A stretch of DNA of 33,640 bases from Candidatus Rokuibacteriota bacterium (GCA_016179965.1 JACPCF010000022.1:1-33640), one strand, 5' to 3'; positions 1-8,732 are shown, numbered from the stretch's first letter. The notes: generated from the letters alone by a model not told the origin. A program made the numbers and translations.

Positions 1-823
1 GGTTGATCCCGATCGTCACCTCCGCCACGTCCTCGGGGCGGATCGAATGGACGTGTCGCAGTTCCAGGAGCGCGGCGATGATCGAGTGGGTGCAGGCGCA
101 CGACGGGTACGGCTTGACCGCCACGCCGGTCGTGAGGATCTTCCAGGGCGAGCCGAGGCACTCGAGTGTGGCCGCCGGATTCTCCGTCTGGCTTCCCAGT
201 ACCCGCAGGTAGCCCTGGGGCCCCTCGAGGGCGATCTCCGACCCCGTGAAGCCTTCACGCGCGAGGAGCGCGGCCAGCAAGCCGCTCCGCGCCGCGTGGC
301 CGGCGTGGAAGGGCTTGGTCATCGTCCCGAAGTTCTCCTTGAGCCCCGAGGCCTGCGAGGCGGCGATGGCCAGCGCGTGACGGATCTCGCTCGGATCGAG
401 GCCCAGGAGCTTGGACGCCGCCGCCGCGGCGCCCAGCGTGCCGAGGGTCGAGGTCGCGTGCCACCCGCGGGCGTAGTGGGCGGGGTTCATGGCCTCACCG
501 AGCGCGGTTTCCACTACGCTCGGGTGGCCCATCAGGGCGAAGTTGGTGTCGTCGAAGTCCAGCGCGTGGCCGGCGGTACCGTTGGCCAGCGCCGCCCAGA
601 CGCCGCCGGTCCGGAGCCGCGTGCCGAGGACGGTGCAGAGCGGCGCGCCCCCTTCGGCCTCGGCGAGGCGCTGGACGATCAGGGCCGCCGGCTCCACCGA
701 CCCCGCCAGCATCACCCCGACGCTGTCCAGGATCGCGCCCTTGGCGGCGTCGATCGCGGCGGGGGGCAGGTCCTCCCAGCGGCTCTTGACGATGAACTCG
801 GCGAGACGGGCGGTGGCACCCAT
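1..823 (-). CDS. MmgE/PrpD family protein (partial, 3' end off window)
   Basis: Reverse-strand translation from ATG at 823: MGATARLAEFIVKSRWEDLPPAAIDAAKGAILDSVGVMLAGS...ALANGTAGHALDFDD...HPSVV...ATLGTLGAAAAASKLLGLD, typical of the MmgE/PrpD (2-methylcitrate dehydratase) family. Frame open to the window edge, so not in the ORF track. Confidence 0.88.
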   Translation of the reverse strand, partial: MGATARLAEFIVKSRWEDLPPAAIDAAKGAILDSVGVMLAGSVEPAALIVQRLAEAEGGAPLCTVLGTRLRTGGVWAALANGTAGHALDFDDTNFALMGHPSVVETALGEAMNPAHYARGWHATSTLGTLGAAAAASKLLGLDPSEIRHALAIAASQASGLKENFGTMTKPFHAGHAARSGLLAALLAREGFTGSEIALEGPQGYLRVLGSQTENPAATLECLGSPWKILTTGVAVKPYPSCACTHSIIAALLELRHVHSIRPEDVAEVTIGIN

Positions 824-826
824 CGG

Positions 827-1609
827 TCAGAGCCTCGGCGCCAGGAAATCGAGGATGGCGTGGTTGAAGGCCTCGGGCTGATCCACGTTGGCCCCATGGC
901 CGGCCTTCGGGATGACGACGTGCACGGCGCCGGGGATCTTCCGGGCCATGGCCTCCGCGGCCGCCAGAAAGTCGGTGTCGTCGGCGCCCACCAGCACCAG
1001 CGTGGGGACACGGATCTCCGGGAGCCGGTCAATGAGCCGGCTGTCGGGAATGACGAGCACCTTCCGGTTCACGTGGGCCAGGCTGGTCGGATCGTGCTGG
1101 AGCATGATCTCCGGGGCCGTGTAGTAATCCAGCTCGGCGTACTTGCTCCGCGCGAAGGCCGGCATGCCGCCCTCCTCGAGGAGCCGGGCCACGACCTCCC
1201 GGGAGCGCGTCCACTGGGCGCGCCGCTCGGGGTTCCTGAACCCCGGCCCGGTGTCGGCGAGGATCAGCGCGCGAACTCTCTCGGGATGCTTGAAGTAGTA
1301 GGTCAGCGCGATCACCCCGCCCATCGAGAGCCCGCCCACGATGGTGGCCTCCGCGTCGAGGTGGTCGAGGAGCGCCCGGAGGTCGTCGGCGAAGATGTCG
1401 TGGGAATACAGATCGGCGCTCCGGGGGCTCTCGCTCCGCCAGTGGCCTCGGGCATCGTAAAGGATCAGCCGGTACTTGGCGGAAAGAGCCGGGATCTGGG
1501 GCTTCCAGCTCTCGGCCGTCCCGGCGAATCCGTGCATCAGCACCAGGGGCGTTCCCTGGCCATGGACCTCGTAGTACAGCTTGATCCCGTTCAGGACCGC
1601 CGTGGACAT
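827..1609 (-). CDS. alpha/beta hydrolase fold protein (3-oxoadipate enol-lactonase-like)
   Basis: MSTAVLNGIKLYYEVHGQGTPLVLMHGFAGTAESW...VGGLSMGGVIAL...GHGANVDQPEAFN: HGF oxyanion region, GLSMGG nucleophile elbow, catalytic His context. Confidence 0.92.
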   Translation of the reverse strand: MSTAVLNGIKLYYEVHGQGTPLVLMHGFAGTAESWKPQIPALSAKYRLILYDARGHWRSESPRSADLYSHDIFADDLRALLDHLDAEATIVGGLSMGGVIALTYYFKHPERVRALILADTGPGFRNPERRAQWTRSREVVARLLEEGGMPAFARSKYAELDYYTAPEIMLQHDPTSLAHVNRKVLVIPDSRLIDRLPEIRVPTLVLVGADDTDFLAAAEAMARKIPGAVHVVIPKAGHGANVDQPEAFNHAILDFLAPRL

Positions 1610-1686
1610 GGCGACCCTATGCTAGCACACGGCTCAGTGCTCGGAGACCCGCTCGATCTTCATCGCCCGCCTCCGACCGTTCATTC

Positions 1687-1692
1687 TATAAT
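1687..1692 (+). promoter_or_regulatory. consensus -10 box (TATAAT) immediately upstream of ATG 1700
   Basis: TATAAT ends 7 nt before the ATG of the next gene; no convincing -35. Confidence 0.4.
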
Positions 1693-1699
1693 CCTGGCG

Positions 1700-2485
1700 A
1701 TGCGAAGGTCACTTGTCGTGCTCGGCGTCCTGGCGTGGCTCACCGTTCAGTCTGTGGCGGAGGCTACCGGCGTCAGAGAGAGGGCGGTGGAGTACGCCGG
1801 CAGCGAGGGCGCCATGTCGGCGGGCTTGTACGTGCCGGAGGGCGGCTCCAAGCGGGCGGGAGTCCTTGTGCTCCACGGGATCGATGGGCCGCAGCCGGTG
1901 ATCGAGGCGTTCGCTCGAAGCCTGGCGGCCGAGGGGTTCGTGACGCTGACGCCGGATCTCTTCAGCCTGCACGAGTTCGGCGGCGAAGGGCGGGTGGATC
2001 ACCCGCTCATCCTCGGCGATCTGGCGGGCGCCCTGGCCTTTCTCAAGCGGCAGCCCGAGGTGGACCCGGATCGCATCGGCGTCGTGGGGTTCTCCTTCGG
2101 GGGGCGGCTGGCGGTGCTCGCGGCGGCCCTCCACCCCCAGATCCGAGCGGCGGTCAACTACTACGGCGTGGCGTCGTTTCAGCAACTGGCCAACCGCCGC
2201 GAGGTCGGCGACCGCGCCCTCCGCTCCGTTCCCCTGACCGAGCGGGTTGACGCGATCCGGTCCGCTGTCCTCATCCAGCATGGCGAGGCGGATCAGACGA
2301 ACCCAGTTGAGCAGGGGGGCCTGCTCCACGCGGCGCTGGCCCGCGCAGGGAAGCGGGGCCTCCTCTACACCTATCCGGGGGCGGACCACGTCTTCAACTT
2401 CCCCGGGAGCCGGCACCATCCCGAGGCGGCGCGCCTGTCCTGGGAGCGGACCGTCATCTTCCTCCGGGAGCATCTGGGGAGATGA
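1700..2485 (+). CDS. dienelactone hydrolase family protein, probably secreted
   Basis: MRRSLVVLGVLAWLTVQSVAEATG signal-like leader, then VLHGIDGPQPVIEAFARSLAAEGFVTLTPDLF...RIGVVGFSFGGRLAVLAA...GADHVFNFPGSRHHPEAA. The 812-aa track ORF starting at 47 is an upstream over-extension. Confidence 0.88.
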   Translation: MRRSLVVLGVLAWLTVQSVAEATGVRERAVEYAGSEGAMSAGLYVPEGGSKRAGVLVLHGIDGPQPVIEAFARSLAAEGFVTLTPDLFSLHEFGGEGRVDHPLILGDLAGALAFLKRQPEVDPDRIGVVGFSFGGRLAVLAAALHPQIRAAVNYYGVASFQQLANRREVGDRALRSVPLTERVDAIRSAVLIQHGEADQTNPVEQGGLLHAALARAGKRGLLYTYPGADHVFNFPGSRHHPEAARLSWERTVIFLREHLGR

Positions 2486-2567
2486 GCGACCTCGCGGACG
2501 TGATGACCGGGCTGCGTGGGCAACATCGGAGATCGGGCATGAGAATCACTTCGAGCGATGTTCCGGA

Positions 2568-2628
2568 GGGGGCGGGCTGTGCGGGCCCCTCGCCGAAGGG
2601 CGAGGGAGAGACCCGGGGTGCCCGCCCC
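2568..2628. repeat. nested inverted repeat (outer arms GGGGCGGGC/GCCCGCCCC, inner hairpin CCCTCGCC-GAAG-GGCGAGGG)
   Basis: Outer arms 2569-2577 and 2620-2628; inner hairpin 2587-2606; read directly from sequence. Confidence 0.7.
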
Positions 2629-2633
2629 AGGTG

Positions 2634-3572
2634 ATGATAGAGACCCTCGCCTACGTGGCGCTCGTCGTCAGCGACGTCGAGGCAGCGGCCGCCATGTTCG
2701 AGCGCGACTTCGGGCTTCGCCTCACGGACTGCGCCGTGGGCAAGAGCGGACGCCGGGCGCCGGTGCTGAGCGTCGGTCTAAGCGCCCTGGCGCTCTTTCC
2801 GCCGGGGGATCCGTTCGTCGGCGGCCAGTCGAAGCCGGGCATCCACCACATCGCCCTTGGCATGAAGGATCTGTCGGCGGCGGCCCGTGCTGCGACGGCC
2901 GCGGGTGTCCCCGTCGCGGACGCGGAGCCGGGCGAGGGCCTCAACGGGACGCGCCGGGTGTTGCTTTCTCCGGAGGCGACCGCCGGAGTGAGGACGTATC
3001 TTTCAGAGCCCCTCCCGGTCGAACGCGCGCGCGGAGGCTTCGTCGAGCGCATCGACCACCTGGGCGTGGCCAGCGCTGACAACGGCGCGGCCATCGAGGC
3101 GTTCGTGACGCGCCTCGGCTGCCGCCTCGAGAGCACCCAGACGGACGTGGAGGCGCAGATCGCGGTCGAGAGCTTCACGTCGGACAAGTACGGGGTCGTC
3201 TATCACACGCGGCCGCCCGAACCGGTGGGTGGGCTCCGCGCGGCGTTCGTCACCGTGGGCGACTCAGAACTGGAGTTTCTGCAGGAATTCGATCCGCGGG
3301 CGGGCCCCCGGGTGGCTCGCGATCGGCCCGGGACCACCCGGCAGGACCAGGGCGCGATCGCGCGCTTCATCGCCACGCGCGGGGCGGGCCTCCACCACGT
3401 GGCGCTGAAGGTGACTGACATCAACGGCGCCCTCGCCGCTGTCGGGCGGGCGGGTCACTCGCTCATCGATACGGTCGGGCGCCCCGGGTCGCGCCGGGCG
3501 CTGATCGGCTTCATCCACCCGAAGAGCCTTTACGGGGTGCTCCTGCATCTCGTCCAGCGCGAGGAGGCCTGA
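2634..3572 (+). CDS. VOC (glyoxalase/bleomycin resistance) superfamily protein, two VOC modules
   Basis: MIETLAYVALVVSDVEAAAAMFERDFGLRL...GIHHIALGMKDLSAAARA... and IDHLGVASADNGAAIEAFVTRLGCRL...GAGLHHVALKVTDINGALAAVGRAGHSLIDTVGRPGSRRALIGFIHPKSLYGVLLHL; the C-terminal module resembles methylmalonyl-CoA epimerase/HPPD-type VOC domains. Start chosen at ATG 2634; the track ORF begins upstream at 2247. Confidence 0.82.
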   Translation: MIETLAYVALVVSDVEAAAAMFERDFGLRLTDCAVGKSGRRAPVLSVGLSALALFPPGDPFVGGQSKPGIHHIALGMKDLSAAARAATAAGVPVADAEPGEGLNGTRRVLLSPEATAGVRTYLSEPLPVERARGGFVERIDHLGVASADNGAAIEAFVTRLGCRLESTQTDVEAQIAVESFTSDKYGVVYHTRPPEPVGGLRAAFVTVGDSELEFLQEFDPRAGPRVARDRPGTTRQDQGAIARFIATRGAGLHHVALKVTDINGALAAVGRAGHSLIDTVGRPGSRRALIGFIHPKSLYGVLLHLVQREEA

Positions 3573-3574
3573 AG

Positions 3575-3607
3575 GAAAACGGGGCTGCGGATTCCTCCGC
3601 AACCCCG
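3575..3607 (-). terminator. rho-independent terminator downstream of tRNA-Ala
   Basis: Reverse strand: CGGGGTTGCGGAGGAATCCGCAGCCCCGTTTTCC; stem CGGGG..GCGGA/TCCGC..CCCCG followed by a T-run. Confidence 0.6.
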
Positions 3608-3617
3608 CGAGAAGAAA

Positions 3618-3693
<76 letters not shown>

Positions 3694-3779
3694 GCCGCGT
3701 CGGCTACGTTACCGGGCGGGGGTGGATTTGTCAAGAATTGGTGGGAACTTGCTGGCGTGCAGGGGGTTGGTGAAGGCCG

Positions 3780-4865
3780 TCAGGACAATCTGTGACCTGG
3801 AGGAGATCCGAGTGGTGCCGGGGAGGGGATTCGAACCCCTACGCCCTTGCGGGCACCGCGTTTTGAGCGCGGCGAGTCTACCAGTTTCTCCACCCCGGCT
3901 CTTTTCCGTTCGGCGGACCTTGAGGCGGTGATTGGTATAGTACAGCCAGCCGAATCGTACAGCCAGCCGACCCTTGGCCTTCCAACGGGACGCTTGCGAA
4001 TGTGCCCCAGCGGCTTGAGAAACGGTTCCGCCTTTGCGCGTTTCCGGGCCAGGCACGGGACCGTTGGGGCATAGTAGATCCAGCGGAGCAGTTCCATCGA
4101 TTCCCGCTTGGCGTAGCAGAGGCGCCATAGGGGGTGGCGGCGCCACGCCGTGCTCACAGTGATCGTGCCCGTAATGCCAAGCAACCGGTACGTTGTGCTT
4201 TGCACCCACTCCAGGAAGGGCTGGCTGGCCGAGACGAGTTCGACGTATAGCCGGTCGTAGACGTACCGGTGGTTCTTGGCGGCGTGATACAGATCGATGT
4301 ACACCGTGACCGATCCGTCACCGTCGATACAGCCTCGGAGGAAATCTCGGAAGCATTTGTCCGGCACGCGAAGGGAGCCAAGCCGGAAGCTCTTCGCCGG
4401 CATCAGTCCAATGCTCAGCAACCACAGATAGAAGAGGCGATCGGTCCATTGAAGCCGATGGTAGAGCTGCCCCCGGCCGTTCGCGACTCTGCTGATCGGA
4501 GCCGTGAGGTCGAGGCAGGATCGCGCGGTCTCGAGCATGTCGATGTCTTTCGACGTGATGCTGAGCGACCGACCATTTCCGGACAGGTTTCCATCCGCCG
4601 TGAGCAGCCCGACGGCCCACGCCAACTCTGGCGCCCACTCGGGTTTTTCGTGTGTGCATCTAGACCCAATGCGTCGAGCACCCGGCACGGGTCCTCGCGG
4701 CCGTCTTGTGATGCCGAGTTCGGCCATCCGCCGTCGGATCGTCGTCGGGGCGGAGCCAAGGCGCTGCGATATCTGCTCGATTGTCAACCGACGGTCGACG
4801 TAGAGCTCGCCTAGCTCATCGGCAGCGATCGTCGGGCGGGCACGCACGGGGGACCTCCGCCCCAA
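3780..4865 (-). CDS. LAGLIDADG-type homing endonuclease-like protein with N-terminal HTH; C-terminal end uncertain (frame runs through tRNA-Leu)
   Basis: N-term LYVDRRLTIEQISQRLGSAPTTIRRRMAELGITRR (HTH); WAVGLLTADGNLS and FLRGCIDGDGSVTVY as the two LAGLIDADG-like motifs; YAKRESMELLRWIYYAPTVPCLARKRAKAEPFL typical of the C-terminus. The last ~60 residues (AGVEKLVDSPRSKRGARKGVGVRIPSPAP...) are translated tRNA-Leu. Confidence 0.78.
   Translation of the reverse strand: MGRRSPVRARPTIAADELGELYVDRRLTIEQISQRLGSAPTTIRRRMAELGITRRPRGPVPGARRIGSRCTHEKPEWAPELAWAVGLLTADGNLSGNGRSLSITSKDIDMLETARSCLDLTAPISRVANGRGQLYHRLQWTDRLFYLWLLSIGLMPAKSFRLGSLRVPDKCFRDFLRGCIDGDGSVTVYIDLYHAAKNHRYVYDRLYVELVSASQPFLEWVQSTTYRLLGITGTITVSTAWRRHPLWRLCYAKRESMELLRWIYYAPTVPCLARKRAKAEPFLKPLGHIRKRPVGRPRVGWLYDSAGCTIPITASRSAERKRAGVEKLVDSPRSKRGARKGVGVRIPSPAPLGSPPGHRLS
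3813..3899 (-). tRNA. tRNA-Leu (anticodon CAA), CCA encoded, long variable arm
   Basis: GCCGGGGTGGAGAAACTGGTAGACTCGCCGCGCTCAAAACGCGGTGCCCGCAAGGGCGTAGGGGTTCGAATCCCCTCCCCGGCACCA; anticodon loop CTCAAAA, class II variable arm. Confidence 0.95.
3940..3970. repeat. 14-bp direct repeat (GTACAGCCAGCCGA) with 17-bp period
   Basis: Copies at 3940-3953 and 3957-3970, just 5' of tRNA-Leu. Confidence 0.85.
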
Positions 4866-4951
4866 CGCTAAGGCGCGGCGGGCGGCCCGTCAATGTCTTG
4901 GTTTGTAGACGCCCTAAGACGCCAGCACGCCGAGTGCCGTGTCAAGCGCGC

Positions 4952-4991
4952 GTAACAAGGCCGTAGGGGTTCGACTCCCCTCGGCGGCACC
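4952..4991 (+). pseudogene. tRNA 3'-half remnant (variable arm/T-arm/acceptor), tRNA-Leu-like
   Basis: AGGGG-TTCGACT-CCCCT T-arm (4965-4981), then CGGCGGC-A-CC acceptor 3' strand; no matching GCCGCCG 5' acceptor or proper anticodon arm at normal spacing upstream. Confidence 0.6.
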
Positions 4992-5338
4992 GCCCCTTCG
5001 AAGGGCCTGAATCGACGCGCAGATGACCTCCGGGTTCGTTGGCCGGATATTGGGCGAAAATGACATGTCCGGTGCGTTTTTCTGGAACGGGGGACGGGGC
5101 GCGGAGCCCCGAGTCTCCTTCAGCATCGTCGGACACCCGGCCTGCACGAGGAGTGTCAGGGCCAGGGGACCGACCATGATGCGGGCGAACGTTCGGCGTG
5201 TCATGGGCTTTGCAAATCCGCGACCGGCCTGTCGGGTTCCCGGGGGGCGGTCGGCAGCCTTTCTTTCAGGCGCCTTCCGGTGCTGAGACCGGTGTGGTAT
5301 AGTGTGAAACGGTTCCCAAGCATCCTCAGGATAAACGA

Positions 5339-5688
5339 ATGTCCGATTACGTTCCCGTGCTGATCTACGCCGCGTTCATCCTCGCGTTCGCGGTGACCTC
5401 GCTCGGCGTGGCGGCTCTCCTCAGGCCGAGCCGGTCGTACGACGCTAAGCTCTTGAATTACGAGTGCGGCTCCGAGCCGATCGGCGCGGCCTGGGTCCAG
5501 TTTCCCGTCGGGTTCTACCTGGTCGCGCTGGTGTTCCTCCTGTTCGACGTCCTCGCGGTCTTCCTCTTCCCCTGGGCGCTGACCCTGCGCGACTTGGGGC
5601 TGGCCGCCTTCTGGGCGATGGCGCTCTTCCTCTTCATCCTCTCGCTCGGCTGGCTCTACGCCTACCGAGAAGGGATGCTCGATTGGAA

Positions 5689-5692
<4 letters not shown>
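5339..5692 (+). CDS. nuoA: NADH-quinone oxidoreductase subunit A
   Basis: [80 protein letters not shown], with the NuoA YECG motif. Confidence 0.97.
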
Positions 5693-6321
<629 letters not shown>

Positions 6322-6353
6322 AGCCGTGCCGATAACCATTGCATCCCCGCGTT

Positions 6354-6434
6354 CTCGGTTCTCGCCGATCCTCACGTACAACTGCGTACGCTCCGGTCGG
6401 CTCGTCCCTCGGGCCTTGGGCTGCTCGGTTCTCG
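6354..6434. repeat. structured intergenic element between nuoB and nuoC (11-bp direct repeat CTCGGTTCTCG flanking a CGTAC/GTACG hairpin)
   Basis: CTCGGTTCTCG at 6354-6364 and 6424-6434; CGTAC-AACTGC-GTACG at 6375-6390. Confidence 0.6.
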
Positions 6435-6455
6435 TCCCGGCTCGGACCTGACCCC

Positions 6456-6908
6456 GTGACCCCCGACCGCGCGATCTCCCTCGTCCAGGAGCGGTTTGGC
6501 CTCCAGGCCGCCGGCGAGGGGCGCTATCTCACTGTCGAAGGGGTTCCGGTCGAGCGCTGGCAGGAGTTCTTCCGCTTCGCCAAGGAGACGCTGGGCTGCC
6601 GCTTCTTCTCGTTCCTCACGGCCGTGGACTGGAAGGAGCAGGGGCTGGAGGTCGTTTGCCGCGTCGAGAATCTGGAGGACGGCGTGGGGATGCTGGCCAA
6701 GGCCCGGCTCGCGCCGGACGCGCGCTGCCCGTCTCTCACCGGGCTGTATCGCGGCGCGGACTGGATGGAGCGCGAGTGCTACGACATGTTCGGCGTGCGC
6801 TTCGAGGGCCACCCGGACCTCCGGCGAATCCTCCTCTCCCAAGACTGGGAGGGGTACCCGCTCCGGAAGGACTACGCCGTGGATACTCCTCACCCGCCCT
6901 ATCGATAA
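6456..6908 (+). CDS. nuoC: NADH-quinone oxidoreductase subunit C
   Basis: GTG start [15 protein letters not shown]...[10 protein letters not shown]...[38 protein letters not shown]. The track start at 6339 lies inside the repeat-like intergenic element. Confidence 0.94.
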   Translation: MTPDRAISLVQERFGLQAAGEGRYLTVEGVPVERWQEFFRFAKETLGCRFFSFLTAVDWKEQGLEVVCRVENLEDGVGMLAKARLAPDARCPSLTGLYRGADWMERECYDMFGVRFEGHPDLRRILLSQDWEGYPLRKDYAVDTPHPPYR

Positions 6909-6920
6909 AAGGAGGCGCCC

Positions 6921-7565
6921 ATGATTTACGAGCTCAGGACCTACACGCTGATCCCCGGAACGGAGGCCGAGTATCTCCAGCTCTCGCGCGACATCGGGCG
7001 CAAGACCCGCGGCGACAAGTACGGCAAGCTCGAAGGGGCGTGGACGACCGAGTTCGGCACGCTGAACCAGTACGTCCACCTCTGGAGCTTTGCCGATCTC
7101 AACGAGCGAGAGCGTCTGCGCAAGGCGATGGCGCAGGACGAGGGGTGGACCAAGGAATACCTGCCGAAGATCCGCCCAATGCTCCTAGCGCAGGAGAACA
7201 AGATCCTCTACGCGGTGGATGGCGTTCCGCTCACACCTCCCATCGGCGCCGGCCGGCACGTGTACGAGCTCCGGACGTACCGCACCCCTGTGGGCAAGGC
7301 ACCGGAGTGGCTCGGCCACTTCAAGGCCATTCTGCCGACGCGCGAGAAGTACTCGAAGATCGTCGGGCTCTGGACCACGGACATCGGCGGGCTCAACCAG
7401 GTCGTGCACCTCTGGGCGTACAGCGATCTGAATCACCGCGCCGAGGTGCGGGCGAAGGCGGTCCAGGATCCGGAGTGGCAGGCGTTTCTCAAGAAGGGAT
7501 ACCCGCTGCTGGCGGAGATGCACTCGACGATCCTGACCCCGGCGGAGACTTCTCCGCTCCAGTAG
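6921..7565 (+). CDS. NIPSNAP family protein (two NIPSNAP-like repeats)
   Basis: MIYELRTYTLIPGTEAEYLQ...LNQYVHLWSFADLNERERLRKAM...HVYELRTYRTPVGKAPEWL...LNQVVHLWAYSDLNHRAEVRAKAVQDPEW. Confidence 0.88.
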   Translation: MIYELRTYTLIPGTEAEYLQLSRDIGRKTRGDKYGKLEGAWTTEFGTLNQYVHLWSFADLNERERLRKAMAQDEGWTKEYLPKIRPMLLAQENKILYAVDGVPLTPPIGAGRHVYELRTYRTPVGKAPEWLGHFKAILPTREKYSKIVGLWTTDIGGLNQVVHLWAYSDLNHRAEVRAKAVQDPEWQAFLKKGYPLLAEMHSTILTPAETSPLQ

Positions 7566-7568
7566 CCC

Positions 7569-8732
7569 ATGGCCGATCCCGAAGCGCGCAAGGTCATCGA
7601 GCTCGGCTACGGGGGGAACGAGCGCCTCGTGATGAACATGGGGCCGCAGCACCCCTCCGCCCACGGGGTCTTCCGGATGATCCTCACCCTGGAGGGGGAG
7701 ACCATCGCGGCCCTGGACTCGGTGATCGGCTACCTCCACCGCTGCCACGAGAAGCTCGGCGAGACGCTCACGTACGCCCAGTACCCCTCCATCGCGTCGA
7801 AGACCGACTACGTGGCGGCCATGACCTCGGAGCTCGCCTACGTCCTGGCCGCCGAGAAGATCGGGAAGATCGAGGTCCCCAAGCGGGCGCAGTACCTCCG
7901 CGTCCTGGTGGCCGAGCTCCAGCGGGTCGCGTCGCACTGCCTCTGGCTCGGCACCTGGTGCCTGGACATTGGCGGCGCGCTCGGCGGCGGCGCCACCGTC
8001 TTCCTCTACTGCTTCCGCGAGCGGGAGATGGTGCTGGACCTGTTCGAGTCGCTGACGGGCGCCCGGCTCCTCTACGGCTTTCACCAAGTCGGCGGCGTGC
8101 GGTACGACCTGCCGGAGGGATGGGCCCAGCGCTGCCGTGACACGGTGGACCGCATCGACCAGCGGCTGGACGAGTACGAAAGCATGCTCGAGTCGAACAC
8201 GGCCTTCCTCATCCGCTCCCAGCGCGTCGGCGTGATCTCCAGGGAGCTGGCCCAGGAGGTTGGCATCGCGGGGCCGCTCCTCCGCGGCTCGGGCGTGGAC
8301 TTCGACATCCGGCGCGACGACCCGTACTCCTCGTATGCGGATTTCGACTTCAAGATTCCCGTAGAGGAAGCGGGCGATTGCTACGCGAGATACCGGGTGA
8401 GGATGCAGGAATTCAGGGAATCCATCAAGATCGTCCGCCAGGCGCTGGACGGGCTGCCGGAGGGGCCCATCTCCTCGCGGCCAGCCTTGAAGTCGGTGGG
8501 GCAGGTGAGGATCCCCAAGGGCGAGGCCTACGCGCGGGTGGAGGGGCCGCGCGGCGAGGTGGGCTGCTACCTGATCGCGGACGGGAGCCCCAAGCCGTAC
8601 CGGATGAAGTGGCGCGGGGCCTCCTTCTCAAACCTCTCCATCCTTCCGCACATCGTGCCGGGCCACAAGGTGGCCGACGTGGTCGCCATCATGGGGTCGG
8701 TGGATCCGGTCTTCGGCGAGGTGGATCGCTGA
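7569..8732 (+). CDS. nuoD: NADH-quinone oxidoreductase subunit D
   Basis: MNMGPQHPSAHGVFRMILTLEGE...GYLHRCHEKLGE...IAMMGSVDPVFGEVDR-type C-terminus. Confidence 0.97.
   Translation: MADPEARKVIELGYGGNERLVMNMGPQHPSAHGVFRMILTLEGETIAALDSVIGYLHRCHEKLGETLTYAQYPSIASKTDYVAAMTSELAYVLAAEKIGKIEVPKRAQYLRVLVAELQRVASHCLWLGTWCLDIGGALGGGATVFLYCFREREMVLDLFESLTGARLLYGFHQVGGVRYDLPEGWAQRCRDTVDRIDQRLDEYESMLESNTAFLIRSQRVGVISRELAQEVGIAGPLLRGSGVDFDIRRDDPYSSYADFDFKIPVEEAGDCYARYRVRMQEFRESIKIVRQALDGLPEGPISSRPALKSVGQVRIPKGEAYARVEGPRGEVGCYLIADGSPKPYRMKWRGASFSNLSILPHIVPGHKVADVVAIMGSVDPVFGEVDR

Noticed and set aside
47-1699. N-terminal ~550 aa of the 812-aa + ORF starting at 47
   Set aside because: Antisense to the MmgE/PrpD and alpha/beta hydrolase genes; low-complexity Arg/Gly/Pro/His-rich translation typical of GC-rich shadow ORFs. 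Only the part from 1700 is a recognisable protein.
4914-5204. 96-aa - strand ORF with lipoprotein-like start (MTRRTFARIMVGPLALTLLVQAGC...)
   Set aside because: The leader looks plausible, but the C-terminus is translation of the tRNA fragment (GAAEGSRTPTALLRA) and there is no recognisable domain; not supported well enough to call.
6339-6455. Upstream ATG extension of nuoC
   Set aside because: The extra 39 residues are encoded by the intergenic repeat-like element; conserved NuoC sequence begins near GTG 6456.
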